This document shows, piece by piece, positions 28,671 through 36,064 of a DNA stretch of 38,060 nucleotides; position 1 is the first letter of the stretch, and every line of letters begins with the position of its first letter. The notes under the pieces were generated by a model. It saw only the letters and a program-made list of their open reading frames with translations. It ran no database searches and had not been told where the DNA came from. Location: contig JABFYB010000615.1 in assembly GCA_013361475.1 (NCBI GenBank), positions 1-38,060 of the forward strand, read 5' to 3'. The DNA comes from Hamadaea sp. GTDB lineage: Bacteria; Actinomycetota; Actinomycetes; Mycobacteriales; Micromonosporaceae. The position numbers were made by a program, and so were the translations under genes.

Positions 28671-29957
28671 ATGAGCAAGCGGGGTATTCACGACTGGGAG
28701 CCGTTGCGGCGGGCCACCTGGCTCGAACTCTTCTGCGACCTCGTGTTCGTGGTGGCGGTGGCCCGCCTGGGCCAGCTGTTGCACCACGACCACTCGCCCG
28801 GTGGCGTGGTCGCGTACACCGGGCTGTTCGTCGCCGTCTGGTGGCTGTGGATCAGCTTCTCCTACTTCGCCGACCTCTTCGACGACGACGGCCCGTGGCA
28901 TCGCGCGGCCCAGCTGATCGCCGCGCTCGGCGCCGCCGTGCTCGCGGTCACGATCCAGCCCGGTTTCGACTCCGCGCGGTTCGCCGCCATCTTCGCGCTG
29001 CTCCTGCTCTTCCTGACCGGCTTGTACGCGATCATGGGGCGGTCGGTTCCGCGAGCCGCCGAGCTGTGCCGCTGGTATGTCGTCGGTTCCGCTTCGGGTG
29101 CGGTGCTCTGGGGCGCCTCGTTGCTCGTCAGTGGACCGGCGCGCTATGCCTTCTGGGTTGTGGCGCTCGTGGTCAACGCGACCGTCTCCGGGCCGCTGGC
29201 GTACGCCCGGATGAAGAACCCGCCCGTTCAGGTCTCCCACATGCCGGAGCGATTCGGGTTGTTCACCCTGGTCGTCCTGGGTGAGGCGGTCTGGAGCACG
29301 GTCGCCGGGATCACCGAGGGCGCCTGGAGCCCCGGTGCGGTGACCGTCGCCGTGAGCGGTTTCGTCATCGCCTGCGGCATCTGGTGGGTCTACTTCGGAG
29401 CGTTCGACGAGGCCGCGATCGACCGGGCCTTGGCCGGCGGCCGCAACGCTCAGGTCAAGTCCTTCCTCTACGGGTACGGCCATCTGCTCATCTACGTGGC
29501 GATCGCGGCGACCGGAATCGGGGTGGAGGTCGCGGCCGAGACGGCGGCCGAGCACCACCACAGCACCCTGCCGTTGTTCGCCGTGGCGCAGGCGGTCGTC
29601 ATCGCCGGCTTCGTGCTCGTCTCCACCGGGATCGGGCTCGACCTCGGGGTCGGGCGGCGTACGCACGCCGTCATGATCGGGCTCAAGGCGCTGGTCGCGG
29701 TGACGGCGCTGGGGTTCGGGCTGGTCGGCGGTTCGCCGGTGCTGACCGTCACGGCGGTGGCGGCGGCCTGGCTCGTCCTGCTCGTCGCGGAGGCGATCAT
29801 CGTCCACCGATCGGGCCGCTCTAAGATCATCGCCGGGGCAGACGTCCCGGAGACCTGGGGAGGCTCGGATGCGGCGATGGCTGCCGGTGGCGATGACGGC
29901 GTTGGCGCTGACGACGTCGGTTCTGACAGCGGGCTGCGGATCGGCGAAGGAGCCTGA
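28671..29957 (+). CDS. ltrA: Low temperature requirement protein A (LtrA) family membrane protein
   Basis: 428 residues. Starts with ATWLELFCDLVFVVAVARLGQLL, the first LtrA signature, and has about 11-12 membrane segments, including HMPERFGLFTLVVLGEAVWSTV, typical of the family. First linked to growth of Listeria in the cold; molecular function unsettled. The last about 30 residues (GGSDAAMAAGGDDGVGADDVG) overlap the start of the next gene by 89 bp and are probably a disordered extension of little importance. Confidence 0.88.
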   Translation: MSKRGIHDWEPLRRATWLELFCDLVFVVAVARLGQLLHHDHSPGGVVAYTGLFVAVWWLWISFSYFADLFDDDGPWHRAAQLIAALGAAVLAVTIQPGFDSARFAAIFALLLLFLTGLYAIMGRSVPRAAELCRWYVVGSASGAVLWGASLLVSGPARYAFWVVALVVNATVSGPLAYARMKNPPVQVSHMPERFGLFTLVVLGEAVWSTVAGITEGAWSPGAVTVAVSGFVIACGIWWVYFGAFDEAAIDRALAGGRNAQVKSFLYGYGHLLIYVAIAATGIGVEVAAETAAEHHHSTLPLFAVAQAVVIAGFVLVSTGIGLDLGVGRRTHAVMIGLKALVAVTALGFGLVGGSPVLTVTAVAAAWLVLLVAEAIIVHRSGRSKIIAGADVPETWGGSDAAMAAGGDDGVGADDVGSDSGLRIGEGA

Positions 29958-30879
29958 GTTCACCGGCGGCCAGCCCGGCCTGGTCGGCAGCGGGGCCGGG
30001 GTCTCCGACGTCCAGCCGACCGCCGCGGCCGACGCCCAATCGACCCCGGCGGCGAGCGCGTCCGCCGTTCCGCCGACTCCCGGCGCGGTGGTGAACGGGG
30101 CGACGACCGCTCCGATTCCCGCCGGTCAGCCGCAGCTCGTGCGGCTGGGCGTACCGGTGGCGAAGTGGCAGGCCGAGTTCGACCGGATCGTCGCGGCCAA
30201 GTACCGGCTGGTGCACTTCGACGGCTACGAGGTCGGCTCGCAGACCTTCGTCAACGCCTTGTTCCGCCCGAGTGACGGCGTCGCCTGGCAGTCGCGGAGC
30301 AACCTCACGGCGACCGCGTACCAGACCGCGTTCGACCAGTTCAAGGCGCAGGGCTACCGGCTGGCCGACGTCAGCAGCTACCTCGTGGCCGGTCAGCTCC
30401 GGTACGCCGCCATCTGGCGCAAGGCGTCCGGCCCGGCGTGGGTGGCGTACCACGGCTATTCGCAGACCGCGCATCAGGCCAAGATCGACGCGCTGACCAA
30501 GGAGGGCTACCACCCGGTGGCCGTCTCGGTCGTCGCGCCGAACGACACTCCTCAGTGGACGGCGTTGTACGTCAAGGAGAACGTCGGCTCGTGGCTGGCG
30601 AAGTCATGGTTGACCCAGGCGGAGTACCAGACCCAGTGGGATGCCGCGATGGCCAAGGGCATGCGCGTGAGCTACCTGAGCGCGACCCAGTACGCCGGTG
30701 GCGTCCGGATCTCGGTCATCTTCCAGGCCGGCAGCGGTGCCTACGAGGCGCGGTTCGGGCTGACCGCGGCGGACGCGGCGACGAAGACGGGGACGAACCA
30801 GTCGGCCGGGCGGCTCACGCGAGCGGTCGCCGGGTACGCCGCGGGCGGCTCGGCCCGCTTCGCGCTCGCCTGGTCCTAG
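29869..30879 (+). CDS. Tandem-repeat lipoprotein (BTRD1/polyglycine-hydrolase-type repeats)
   Basis: 336 residues. Signal peptide 1-22 ending at Cys23 (SVLTAGC), a Ser/Thr/Pro/Ala-rich linker to about residue 85, then five copies of a roughly 50-residue unit: WQAEFDRIVAAKYRLVHFDGY, YQTAFDQFKAQGYRLADVSSY, HQAKIDALTKEGYHPVAVSV, YQTQWDAAMAKGMRVSYLSA and a shorter last unit (two units are given only in part). Each has helix, G-Y-R/H, strand, Y, then a W/F-rich strand, like Bacterial Tandem Repeat Domain 1. Start ATG 29869 has GGGGAGG 5 nt upstream. Probably cell-surface anchored; binding or peptidase role unknown. Confidence 0.82.
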   Translation: MRRWLPVAMTALALTTSVLTAGCGSAKEPEFTGGQPGLVGSGAGVSDVQPTAAADAQSTPAASASAVPPTPGAVVNGATTAPIPAGQPQLVRLGVPVAKWQAEFDRIVAAKYRLVHFDGYEVGSQTFVNALFRPSDGVAWQSRSNLTATAYQTAFDQFKAQGYRLADVSSYLVAGQLRYAAIWRKASGPAWVAYHGYSQTAHQAKIDALTKEGYHPVAVSVVAPNDTPQWTALYVKENVGSWLAKSWLTQAEYQTQWDAAMAKGMRVSYLSATQYAGGVRISVIFQAGSGAYEARFGLTAADAATKTGTNQSAGRLTRAVAGYAAGGSARFALAWS

Positions 30880-30892
30880 GCCCGATCGCGGC

Positions 30893-31345
30893 TCACAGCC
30901 CGTCCACGAAGTCCTTGGCTTCCTTCAGGCCCAGTCCGGTCTTTTCGCGTACCAGTTTGACCGCCTGAATGATCTGCCCACGGGCCTTGAGGTCGGCCGC
31001 CTGCGCGGCCACGTCGTCCGCCAGGGGTCGACCCGCGAGCGGCGGGCGGACGGCGGACGGTACGCGGCCGGCCGCCATGGCCTCGACCGCGTTCTTGGCT
31101 TCCTTGAGCCCGACGCCGGTGCGTTCGCGGTAGAGCTTGATGGCCTGGATCTTCTCCCCTCGGGCCAGTAATGCGGCGAGGTCCTCGTCGCTGTCGGCCG
31201 CGGACCGGGGCGGGGCCGGCGACCGGGCGGCCAGTTGGTCCGACACCAGGTCATCGGGCCGGCGGCCCTTCGACGCCCGGCCGAGCAGGAACGCGATGAT
31301 CGCCACTCCCAGGAGGAGGGCGATCGTCGGCAGGTCGAGATTCAC
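30893..31345 (-). CDS. Membrane-anchored protein with two L7/L12 C-terminal-type motifs
   Basis: 150 residues. One membrane helix (IALLLGVAIIAFLLG, about 7-21), then two copies of the core of the ribosomal L7/L12 C-terminal domain: EKIQAIKLYRERTGVGLKEA (about 66-85, continuing KNAVEAM) and QIIQAVKLVREKTGLGLKEA (about 124-143, continuing KDFVDGL). In L7/L12 this helix-turn-helix surface recruits translation GTPases. It is not the ribosomal protein (no dimerisation domain or hinge). GTG 31345 start with AGGG 9 nt upstream. It lies 39 bp behind the leader-like small gene on the same strand. Confidence 0.82.
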   Translation of the reverse strand: MNLDLPTIALLLGVAIIAFLLGRASKGRRPDDLVSDQLAARSPAPPRSAADSDEDLAALLARGEKIQAIKLYRERTGVGLKEAKNAVEAMAAGRVPSAVRPPLAGRPLADDVAAQAADLKARGQIIQAVKLVREKTGLGLKEAKDFVDGL

Positions 31346-31384
31346 GCCGCCGACCCTACTCGGCCGCGGCCACGGGCGGATCAG

Positions 31385-31660
31385 TCAGAACTTCGTCGTC
31401 AGGAGGGTCGGCATGCCGGCCGGTACGCCGATCGCCGGAGCGTCGGCCAGGGTCGGCTCGTCGTCGGGCTCGGCGGCGAGCAGGGCGCGCAGCGCCGCGG
31501 CCCGGTCGGCGATCGCGGCGTCGGCGAGCTGGCGTAGCTGGTCCGCCTCGTCGGCGGTCAGCCCGTAGAGGGTCGCGACCCGGTCCGGCTGCTGACGGGT
31601 GGCTCGGGCGAAGTCCTTGTCGATGCTCAAGCGGGCGATGGCGTCGGCGAACTGGGACAT
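31385..31660 (-). CDS. Small protein with RiPP-leader-like helical domain
   Basis: 91 residues. The start is certain: GGAAGGAG lies 6 nt before the ATG. Residues 1-50 (MSQFADAIARLSIDKDFARA, then TRQQPDRVATLYGLTADEAD) follow the pattern LS-x-D-x-x-FA...P...YGLT-x-x-E seen in Nif11/Franean1_4349-type leader domains of ribosomally made peptides. The C-terminal 28 residues are Pro/Thr-rich (PTLADAPAIGVPAGMPTLLT) without Cys. No modification enzyme is adjacent, so it may be an orphan precursor or a stand-alone regulator. Divergent from the conservon across 246 bp. Confidence 0.75.
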   Translation of the reverse strand: MSQFADAIARLSIDKDFARATRQQPDRVATLYGLTADEADQLRQLADAAIADRAAALRALLAAEPDDEPTLADAPAIGVPAGMPTLLTTKF

Positions 31661-31685
31661 CGTGGCTCCTTCCGCGGCTTCGCTC

Positions 31686-31711
31686 CCGCGCGTGATCTCC
31701 GCGCGTGATCT
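31686..31711. repeat. 13-bp tandem repeat before the leader-like gene
   Basis: CCGCGCGTGATCT occurs twice in succession (31686-31698, 31699-31711), 26 nt upstream of the minus-strand ATG 31660. Possible operator at the promoter of the leader-like gene. Confidence 0.55.
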
Positions 31712-31748
31712 CAAGGTAGGCCCCGGCATGCGGTCCTGACCTCGGGTT

Positions 31749-31798
31749 TTGTACGGAAGTCTGGGCAGCCGGTCGGCTAGGTACCGGCCTCCGTACAA
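31749..31798. promoter_or_regulatory. Inverted repeat in the conservon promoter region
   Basis: TTGTACGGA (31749-31757) and TCCGTACAA (31790-31798) are exact complements. Between them CCGGT (31769-31773) faces ACCGG (31783-31787). Either a large hairpin or two binding sites for a dimeric regulator controlling both the conservon and the leader-like gene. Confidence 0.65.
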
Positions 31799-31906
31799 CC
31801 AGGTCGCCGAGATGTCGCACACCAAGTGCGATGTGGGAACCGCATATCGATGTCTAGTGACATCCCGTCGGGTCGCCATGAGTGGCGGCTCGGAGTACCC
31901 CTGACG

Positions 31907-34126
31907 ATGGTGGGAACACGACGGATGAGCTCTCGCACTTCGCGCCTGCGGGCGAAGATCGCCTTCCTGCTGGCGTCGCTCGCGGCCCTCTGGGCCTTCG
32001 CGGCGTTCGTGACGGTCCGCGACGGCCTGACCCTCCTCTGGATCCGTACGCTGGACTCCGAGGTCGGCCGCCCGACGAACGCGCTGGTCCAATCGGTTCA
32101 GGAGGAACGCCGCCGATCGGCGGTCTACCTGGCGCTGGCCGAAAGCGGTGACGCGACCGCGAAGGCGGCCGCGCGTACCGCTCTCGACACCGCCCGGCAG
32201 CACACCGACGAGTCGGTCGCCGTCTTCCGCGATTCCGTCGGCGGGACCGCGTCTCGGTGGGCGCAGTCGGACAGCACCGCCGCCCGCCTCGCCCAACTCG
32301 ACAGTCAGTTGACCGCGCTGCCGGCCGAACGGTCTGATGTGGACGCCGGGCGGGTGGAGCGTGCGGCGGTCACCGCCTTCTACACCGGCGTCGTGGCCAA
32401 GGGCTACGAGATCTTCGAGACGATCTCCGTCTTCTCCGACCGGGACATCAACAGCCGGCTGGAACATCTGCTGACCCTCTCGCGCGGCCGGGAACTGCTC
32501 TCGCAGGAGGACGCGCTCATCTCCGGCGTGATCGCGGCCGGCCGGTTCAGCCCGGCGGAGGCGGCCGAGTTCGCCCGGATCGTCGGCGCCCAGCGGTACA
32601 CCCGCCAGGTCGGCGTGGCCGGATTGACCGGCGACACGGCGATCTACCAGCCCGTCCTCGACGGGCAGGCGCTGGGCCGCTTCCAGGCGCTGGAGGACCA
32701 GATCGTCCTGCAGGGCGCGGGCGTCGCCCCCGTCACCGCCACCACTTGGCGCGCCACGCTCGATCCCGCGCTCGCCTCGCTCGCCCAGCTGGACATCGAC
32801 CTCGCCGACGCGACCCTCGACGAGGCCACCGGGCCGGCCGTGATGATCGTCGTCCGGCTGATCCTCGCCGCCGGGCTCGGCCTGATCGCCGTCGTCGCCT
32901 CGATCATCCTGTCCATCACCACGGCGCGGGCGATCGTCCACCAACTCCGGCGACTCCGCGACGCCGCCGACGATCTGGCGACGGTACGCCTGCCGCGGGT
33001 GGTGGAACGGCTGGCCGCCGGGGAGGAAGTCGACGTCGAAGCGGAAGCGCCCCCGTTGGCCTTCGGCGCCGACGAGATCGGCCAGGTGGGAGAGGCGTTC
33101 ACCAAGGCGCAGGAGACCGCCGTCCGGGTCGCCGTCGACCAGGCCGAGCTGCGCCGGGGCGTACGCGACGTCTTCGTGAGCCTGGCCCGCCGCAACCAGG
33201 CGCTCATCCACAGCCAGCTGCGCTTGCTGGACGACATGGAATGCCGGGTCACCGACCCGACCGATCTCGAGGAGCTGTTCCGGGTCGACCACCTCGCCAC
33301 CCGGATGCGCCGCAACGCCGAGAACCTGCTGGTGCTGTCCGGCGCGACGGCCGGACGCGGATGGCGGCGGCCGGTCCCGATCGCGGACATCCTCCGGGCG
33401 GCCTGTGCCGAGGTCGAGGGCTACCACCGGGTCGTCATTCAGCCCGGGGACGCCGCCGAGCTGGCCGGCCGGGCCGTCGGCGACGTCATCCACCTGCTCG
33501 CGGAGTTGGTCGAGAACGCCCTGTCGTTCTCCCCGCCGGACACCACCGTGCACGTCAAGGGGGCGCGTGTCGGCACCGGGCACGTCCTCGAAGTCGAGGA
33601 CCGCGGCCTGGGCATGAGCGAGGCCGCCCTGGAGGAGGCCAACGACCTGCTCCGCGACCCGCCGGAGTTCAAACTGACGAGCACCGCCCGGCTCGGCCTG
33701 TTCGTGGTCGGCCGGCTGGCTCAGCGCCACGAGATCGAGGTGCAGCTCCGGCGGTCGCCGTATGGCGGGGTCACGGCGATCGTGCTGATCCCGGAGAAGC
33801 TCATCTCCGGTCGCCCGCCCGCGTCCGAGCTGAGCCTCCTGGAGGCTGCCGTCGCGCTGCCGGCCGCGCCCGAGAGCCGTCCCCGGGTCGCCGCGGCCAC
33901 TCCGGTCGCGCTCGCGGTCCGCGCCGAGCCGCCGGTCCGGGTCGTCACCGCGCGTACGCCGTCGGGGCTGCCGGTGCGGCCCCGGCCGAACCCGCCGTCA
34001 CCGCCGCAGGTGCGCGACGTCCGGGATCTGATGAGCGCCTTCCAACGCGGTACGCAACGCGGCCGGGCGGAAGCCACCGAAACACCCGTGGAAGGGGAGA
34101 GCAATGACCCAGCGACCGACCGCTGA
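31907..34126 (+). CDS. cvnA: Conservon sensor kinase (CvnA-type, nitrate/nitrite-sensing NIT domain)
   Basis: 739 residues from ATG 31907 (ATG 31925, giving MSSRTSRLRAKI, is an alternative). First membrane helix about 20-40, an extracytoplasmic NIT-type helical sensor (about 45-325: LVQSVQEERRRSAVYLALAES is the hallmark), second membrane helix VRLILAAGLGLIAVVASIIL, a HAMP region, a DHp-like helix (RRNQALIHSQLRLLDDME, VDHLATRMRRNAENLLVLSG) and a HATPase domain (N box ELVENALSFSPPD, G1 box VEDRGLGMSE). The C-terminal about 90 residues are Pro/Arg-rich and disordered. It is first of four overlapping genes; kinase activity in such conservon proteins is debated. Confidence 0.92.
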   Translation: MVGTRRMSSRTSRLRAKIAFLLASLAALWAFAAFVTVRDGLTLLWIRTLDSEVGRPTNALVQSVQEERRRSAVYLALAESGDATAKAAARTALDTARQHTDESVAVFRDSVGGTASRWAQSDSTAARLAQLDSQLTALPAERSDVDAGRVERAAVTAFYTGVVAKGYEIFETISVFSDRDINSRLEHLLTLSRGRELLSQEDALISGVIAAGRFSPAEAAEFARIVGAQRYTRQVGVAGLTGDTAIYQPVLDGQALGRFQALEDQIVLQGAGVAPVTATTWRATLDPALASLAQLDIDLADATLDEATGPAVMIVVRLILAAGLGLIAVVASIILSITTARAIVHQLRRLRDAADDLATVRLPRVVERLAAGEEVDVEAEAPPLAFGADEIGQVGEAFTKAQETAVRVAVDQAELRRGVRDVFVSLARRNQALIHSQLRLLDDMECRVTDPTDLEELFRVDHLATRMRRNAENLLVLSGATAGRGWRRPVPIADILRAACAEVEGYHRVVIQPGDAAELAGRAVGDVIHLLAELVENALSFSPPDTTVHVKGARVGTGHVLEVEDRGLGMSEAALEEANDLLRDPPEFKLTSTARLGLFVVGRLAQRHEIEVQLRRSPYGGVTAIVLIPEKLISGRPPASELSLLEAAVALPAAPESRPRVAAATPVALAVRAEPPVRVVTARTPSGLPVRPRPNPPSPPQVRDVRDLMSAFQRGTQRGRAEATETPVEGESNDPATDR

Positions 34127-34511
34127 GCTCGGCTGGCTGGTCGACGACCTGGTCGGTCGGCTGCCGGGCGCCGAGATGGCAGTGGTGCTGTCCGCCGACG
34201 GATTGGTGATGGCGGCGGACTCGGCGACGGCCCGGGAGGACGCCGAACATCTCGCGGCCGTCTCGGCGAGCCTGTTCGGGCTGGCCCGCGGCGCGAGCCG
34301 CCGGTTCGGCAAAGGCGTCGTCCGCCAGGCCGTGATGGAGATGGCGTCCGGCTTCCTCTTCGTCAGCTCCGGCGGCACCGGGGCCTGCCTGGCGGTCATC
34401 ACCGACGACTCCGCCGACATGGGGCTGACGGCGTACGAGATGGCCATGCTCGTGACGCGGGTCGGTGACTACCTGTCCGCCCCCGCCCGTACCCCGGCCG
34501 CGGTCGAGTGA
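34104..34511 (+). CDS. cvnB: Roadblock/LC7 protein (CvnB)
   Basis: 135 residues forming one Roadblock/LC7 domain (LGWLVDDLVGRLPGAEMAVV, ADGLVMAADSATAREDAEHL, FLFVSSGGTGACLAVITDD). In conservons it binds and regulates the GTPase CvnD, in the manner of MglB with MglA. ATG 34104 has GGGGAG 6 nt upstream and overlaps the kinase gene by 23 bp; the stop overlaps the next start (GTGA). Confidence 0.94.
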   Translation: MTQRPTAELGWLVDDLVGRLPGAEMAVVLSADGLVMAADSATAREDAEHLAAVSASLFGLARGASRRFGKGVVRQAVMEMASGFLFVSSGGTGACLAVITDDSADMGLTAYEMAMLVTRVGDYLSAPARTPAAVE

Positions 34512-34897
34512 CCGGCCCGGATCCGGTCCAGCCGGAGGACCAGGCCTGGCTGGACGACGACGCCGGTCCGGTCGTCCGCCCGTACGCGCTGGCCGCGGGC
34601 ACGACGGCGGAGGCGGCCGAGGAGTTCGACCTCATCGCCGTGGTGCTGGCCAGCCGGCCACCCGCGGCCACCGACGCCGCACTCGGTTCGGCCTCGGCCC
34701 GTATCCTGCAGCTCTGTCAGGAGCCACTGTCGGTTGTGGACCTGTCCGCCCGGATGAACCTGCCGGTCGGCGTGGTACGGGCGCTGCTCGGCCAACTGGC
34801 GGCCCGCGACCTGATCCGGCGGAGCCAACCCGGCCCGGCCGCCCTGCCCAGCGAAGAGATCTACAAGGCGGTCCTCCATGGATTACGAGCACTCTGA
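34508..34897 (+). CDS. cvnC: DUF742 protein (CvnC)
   Basis: 129 residues, DUF742 with a winged-helix-like core: VVRPYALAAGTT, the helices ILQLCQEPLSVVDLSARM, LPVGVVRALLGQLAARDLI and a short hairpin. The usual third component of conservons, supposed to bridge kinase and GTPase. Overlaps cvnB by 4 bp and cvnD by 20 bp. Confidence 0.93.
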   Translation: MTGPDPVQPEDQAWLDDDAGPVVRPYALAAGTTAEAAEEFDLIAVVLASRPPAATDAALGSASARILQLCQEPLSVVDLSARMNLPVGVVRALLGQLAARDLIRRSQPGPAALPSEEIYKAVLHGLRAL

Positions 34898-35456
34898 CCT
34901 CGCGCTGCCGACGGCGTACAAGATCGTCGTCGCGGGTGGGTTCGGCGTGGGCAAGACCACGCTGGTCGGCGCGGTCAGCGAGATCCAGCCGTTCTTCACC
35001 GAAGAGGTGCTCACCGACGTCAGCCTCGGCGTGGACGACGTCTCCGGAGTCGAGGCCAAGACCACGACGACGGTGGCGCTGGACTTCGGGCGCATCCGGA
35101 TCAGCCCGGAGCTGATGCTCTACCTGTTCGGCACGCCCGGTCAGGACCGCTTCCTGTTCATCTGGGACGAACTCGTCGAAGGCGCGATCGGCGCGGTCGT
35201 CGTCGCCGACACCCGCCGCCTGGAGGACTCGTTCACCTCGATCGACTACTTCGAGCGCATGGGTGTGCCGTTCATCGTCGCGGTCAACTGCTTCGACGGC
35301 ACCCGGGTGTACGCCACCGACGAGGTCAAGGCGGCGCTCAACCTGGATCCCGGCGTACCGGTGCGGCATTGCGACGCGCGAAAACGCGACTCGGTGAAGG
35401 AAGTCCTCGTCACGCTGCTGGAGCACCTGCTGAACCTGCGCGCCGTCGCCGCCTGA
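34878..35456 (+). CDS. cvnD: Conservon small GTPase (CvnD)
   Basis: 192 residues. Ras-like P-loop GGFGVGKTT (20-28), switch II FGTPGQDRFLFIWDEL with Gln in place of the G3 pattern D-x-x-G's acidic residue, VVVADTRRLEDSF, and NCFDG at the G4 position in place of N-K-x-D. These changes are usual for the conservon GTPase family, so nucleotide specificity is not obvious from sequence. Membrane-associated signalling switch with CvnA-C. Confidence 0.94.
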   Translation: MDYEHSDLALPTAYKIVVAGGFGVGKTTLVGAVSEIQPFFTEEVLTDVSLGVDDVSGVEAKTTTTVALDFGRIRISPELMLYLFGTPGQDRFLFIWDELVEGAIGAVVVADTRRLEDSFTSIDYFERMGVPFIVAVNCFDGTRVYATDEVKAALNLDPGVPVRHCDARKRDSVKEVLVTLLEHLLNLRAVAA

Positions 35457-35477
35457 CGCCGTCCCCTTTGGGCGCTG

Positions 35478-35530
35478 GATCAGGGTTCCAGGTCGAATCT
35501 TGCCGCAAGATTCGACCGACATCCGTGATC
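35478..35530. repeat. 53-bp palindromic repeat, copy 2
   Basis: Core GGTCGAATCTTGC (35491-35503) and its complement (35505-35517) around a single C; outer arms end in GATC (35478-35481, 35527-35530), and the stem can extend through flanking GCGC. It lies between cvnD (stop 35456) and the convergent phosphatase gene (stop 35559) and may work as a terminator. Same family as 6577-6629. Confidence 0.85.
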
Positions 35531-35558
35531 CGGCGCTGGAAACGGCGGGCGGGCGTCT

Positions 35559-36047
35559 TCAGAAGTTGCGCTCGGCCAGCCGGCGCAACAACGCCCGTTG
35601 TTCCTCGGTCTCCGGGGCGGGCACGCCACGAGCCTCTGACACCAGCTCCATGGCCTGTTCGGCAGTGGCGCCGAGGGCGATCAGCGCGGCCGCCGCGACG
35701 ATGCCGGACCGGCCGATCCCGCCCCGGCAGTGGGCCACGATGAAGTCGCCGGACCGCAGGCGCACGGCCAGTTTCGCGGCGAGTTCGGCGAGATCGTCGA
35801 GGTCCGGCACGGAGAAGTCGGCGATCGGGAAGTCGATGTACGCCAGCCCCGCGTCGCGGGCGACCTCCGGTTCGGCGGCCAGCCCCAGCAGGTCGCGTTC
35901 GCCCTCGGTGAGCGCGCAGATCAGCGCGTCCACTCCCTTGCGCCGCAACCCGTGCAGCGCGCGTACGAGAGCATCGCCGCCGGTCGGACGGGACATCACC
36001 GCCAGCCGCCCCGAGACCGGCCAGTCCACGAGAAACGGTCCGGCCAT
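35559..36047 (-). CDS. Dual-specificity/tyrosine protein phosphatase
   Basis: 162 residues with the Cys-x5-Arg loop AHCRGGIGRSG (Cys107, Arg113) and a candidate general acid Asp77 in the DFPIADFSVPD loop. Similar to small DSP-like phosphatases; the substrate may be phosphotyrosine/serine or a phospho-sugar. It starts 17 bp after the EamA gene stop on the same strand, so it is probably co-transcribed. Ribosome-binding site weak. Confidence 0.88.
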   Translation of the reverse strand: MAGPFLVDWPVSGRLAVMSRPTGGDALVRALHGLRRKGVDALICALTEGERDLLGLAAEPEVARDAGLAYIDFPIADFSVPDLDDLAELAAKLAVRLRSGDFIVAHCRGGIGRSGIVAAAALIALGATAEQAMELVSEARGVPAPETEEQRALLRRLAERNF

Positions 36048-36064
36048 GGGCGAATCTTATGGCC

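Noticed and set aside
31661-33730. Long minus-strand frame (about 780 residues) through the conservon kinase
   Set aside because: Antisense shadow of a high-GC gene. Only its last 91 codons (31385-31660) have a ribosome-binding site and protein-like composition.
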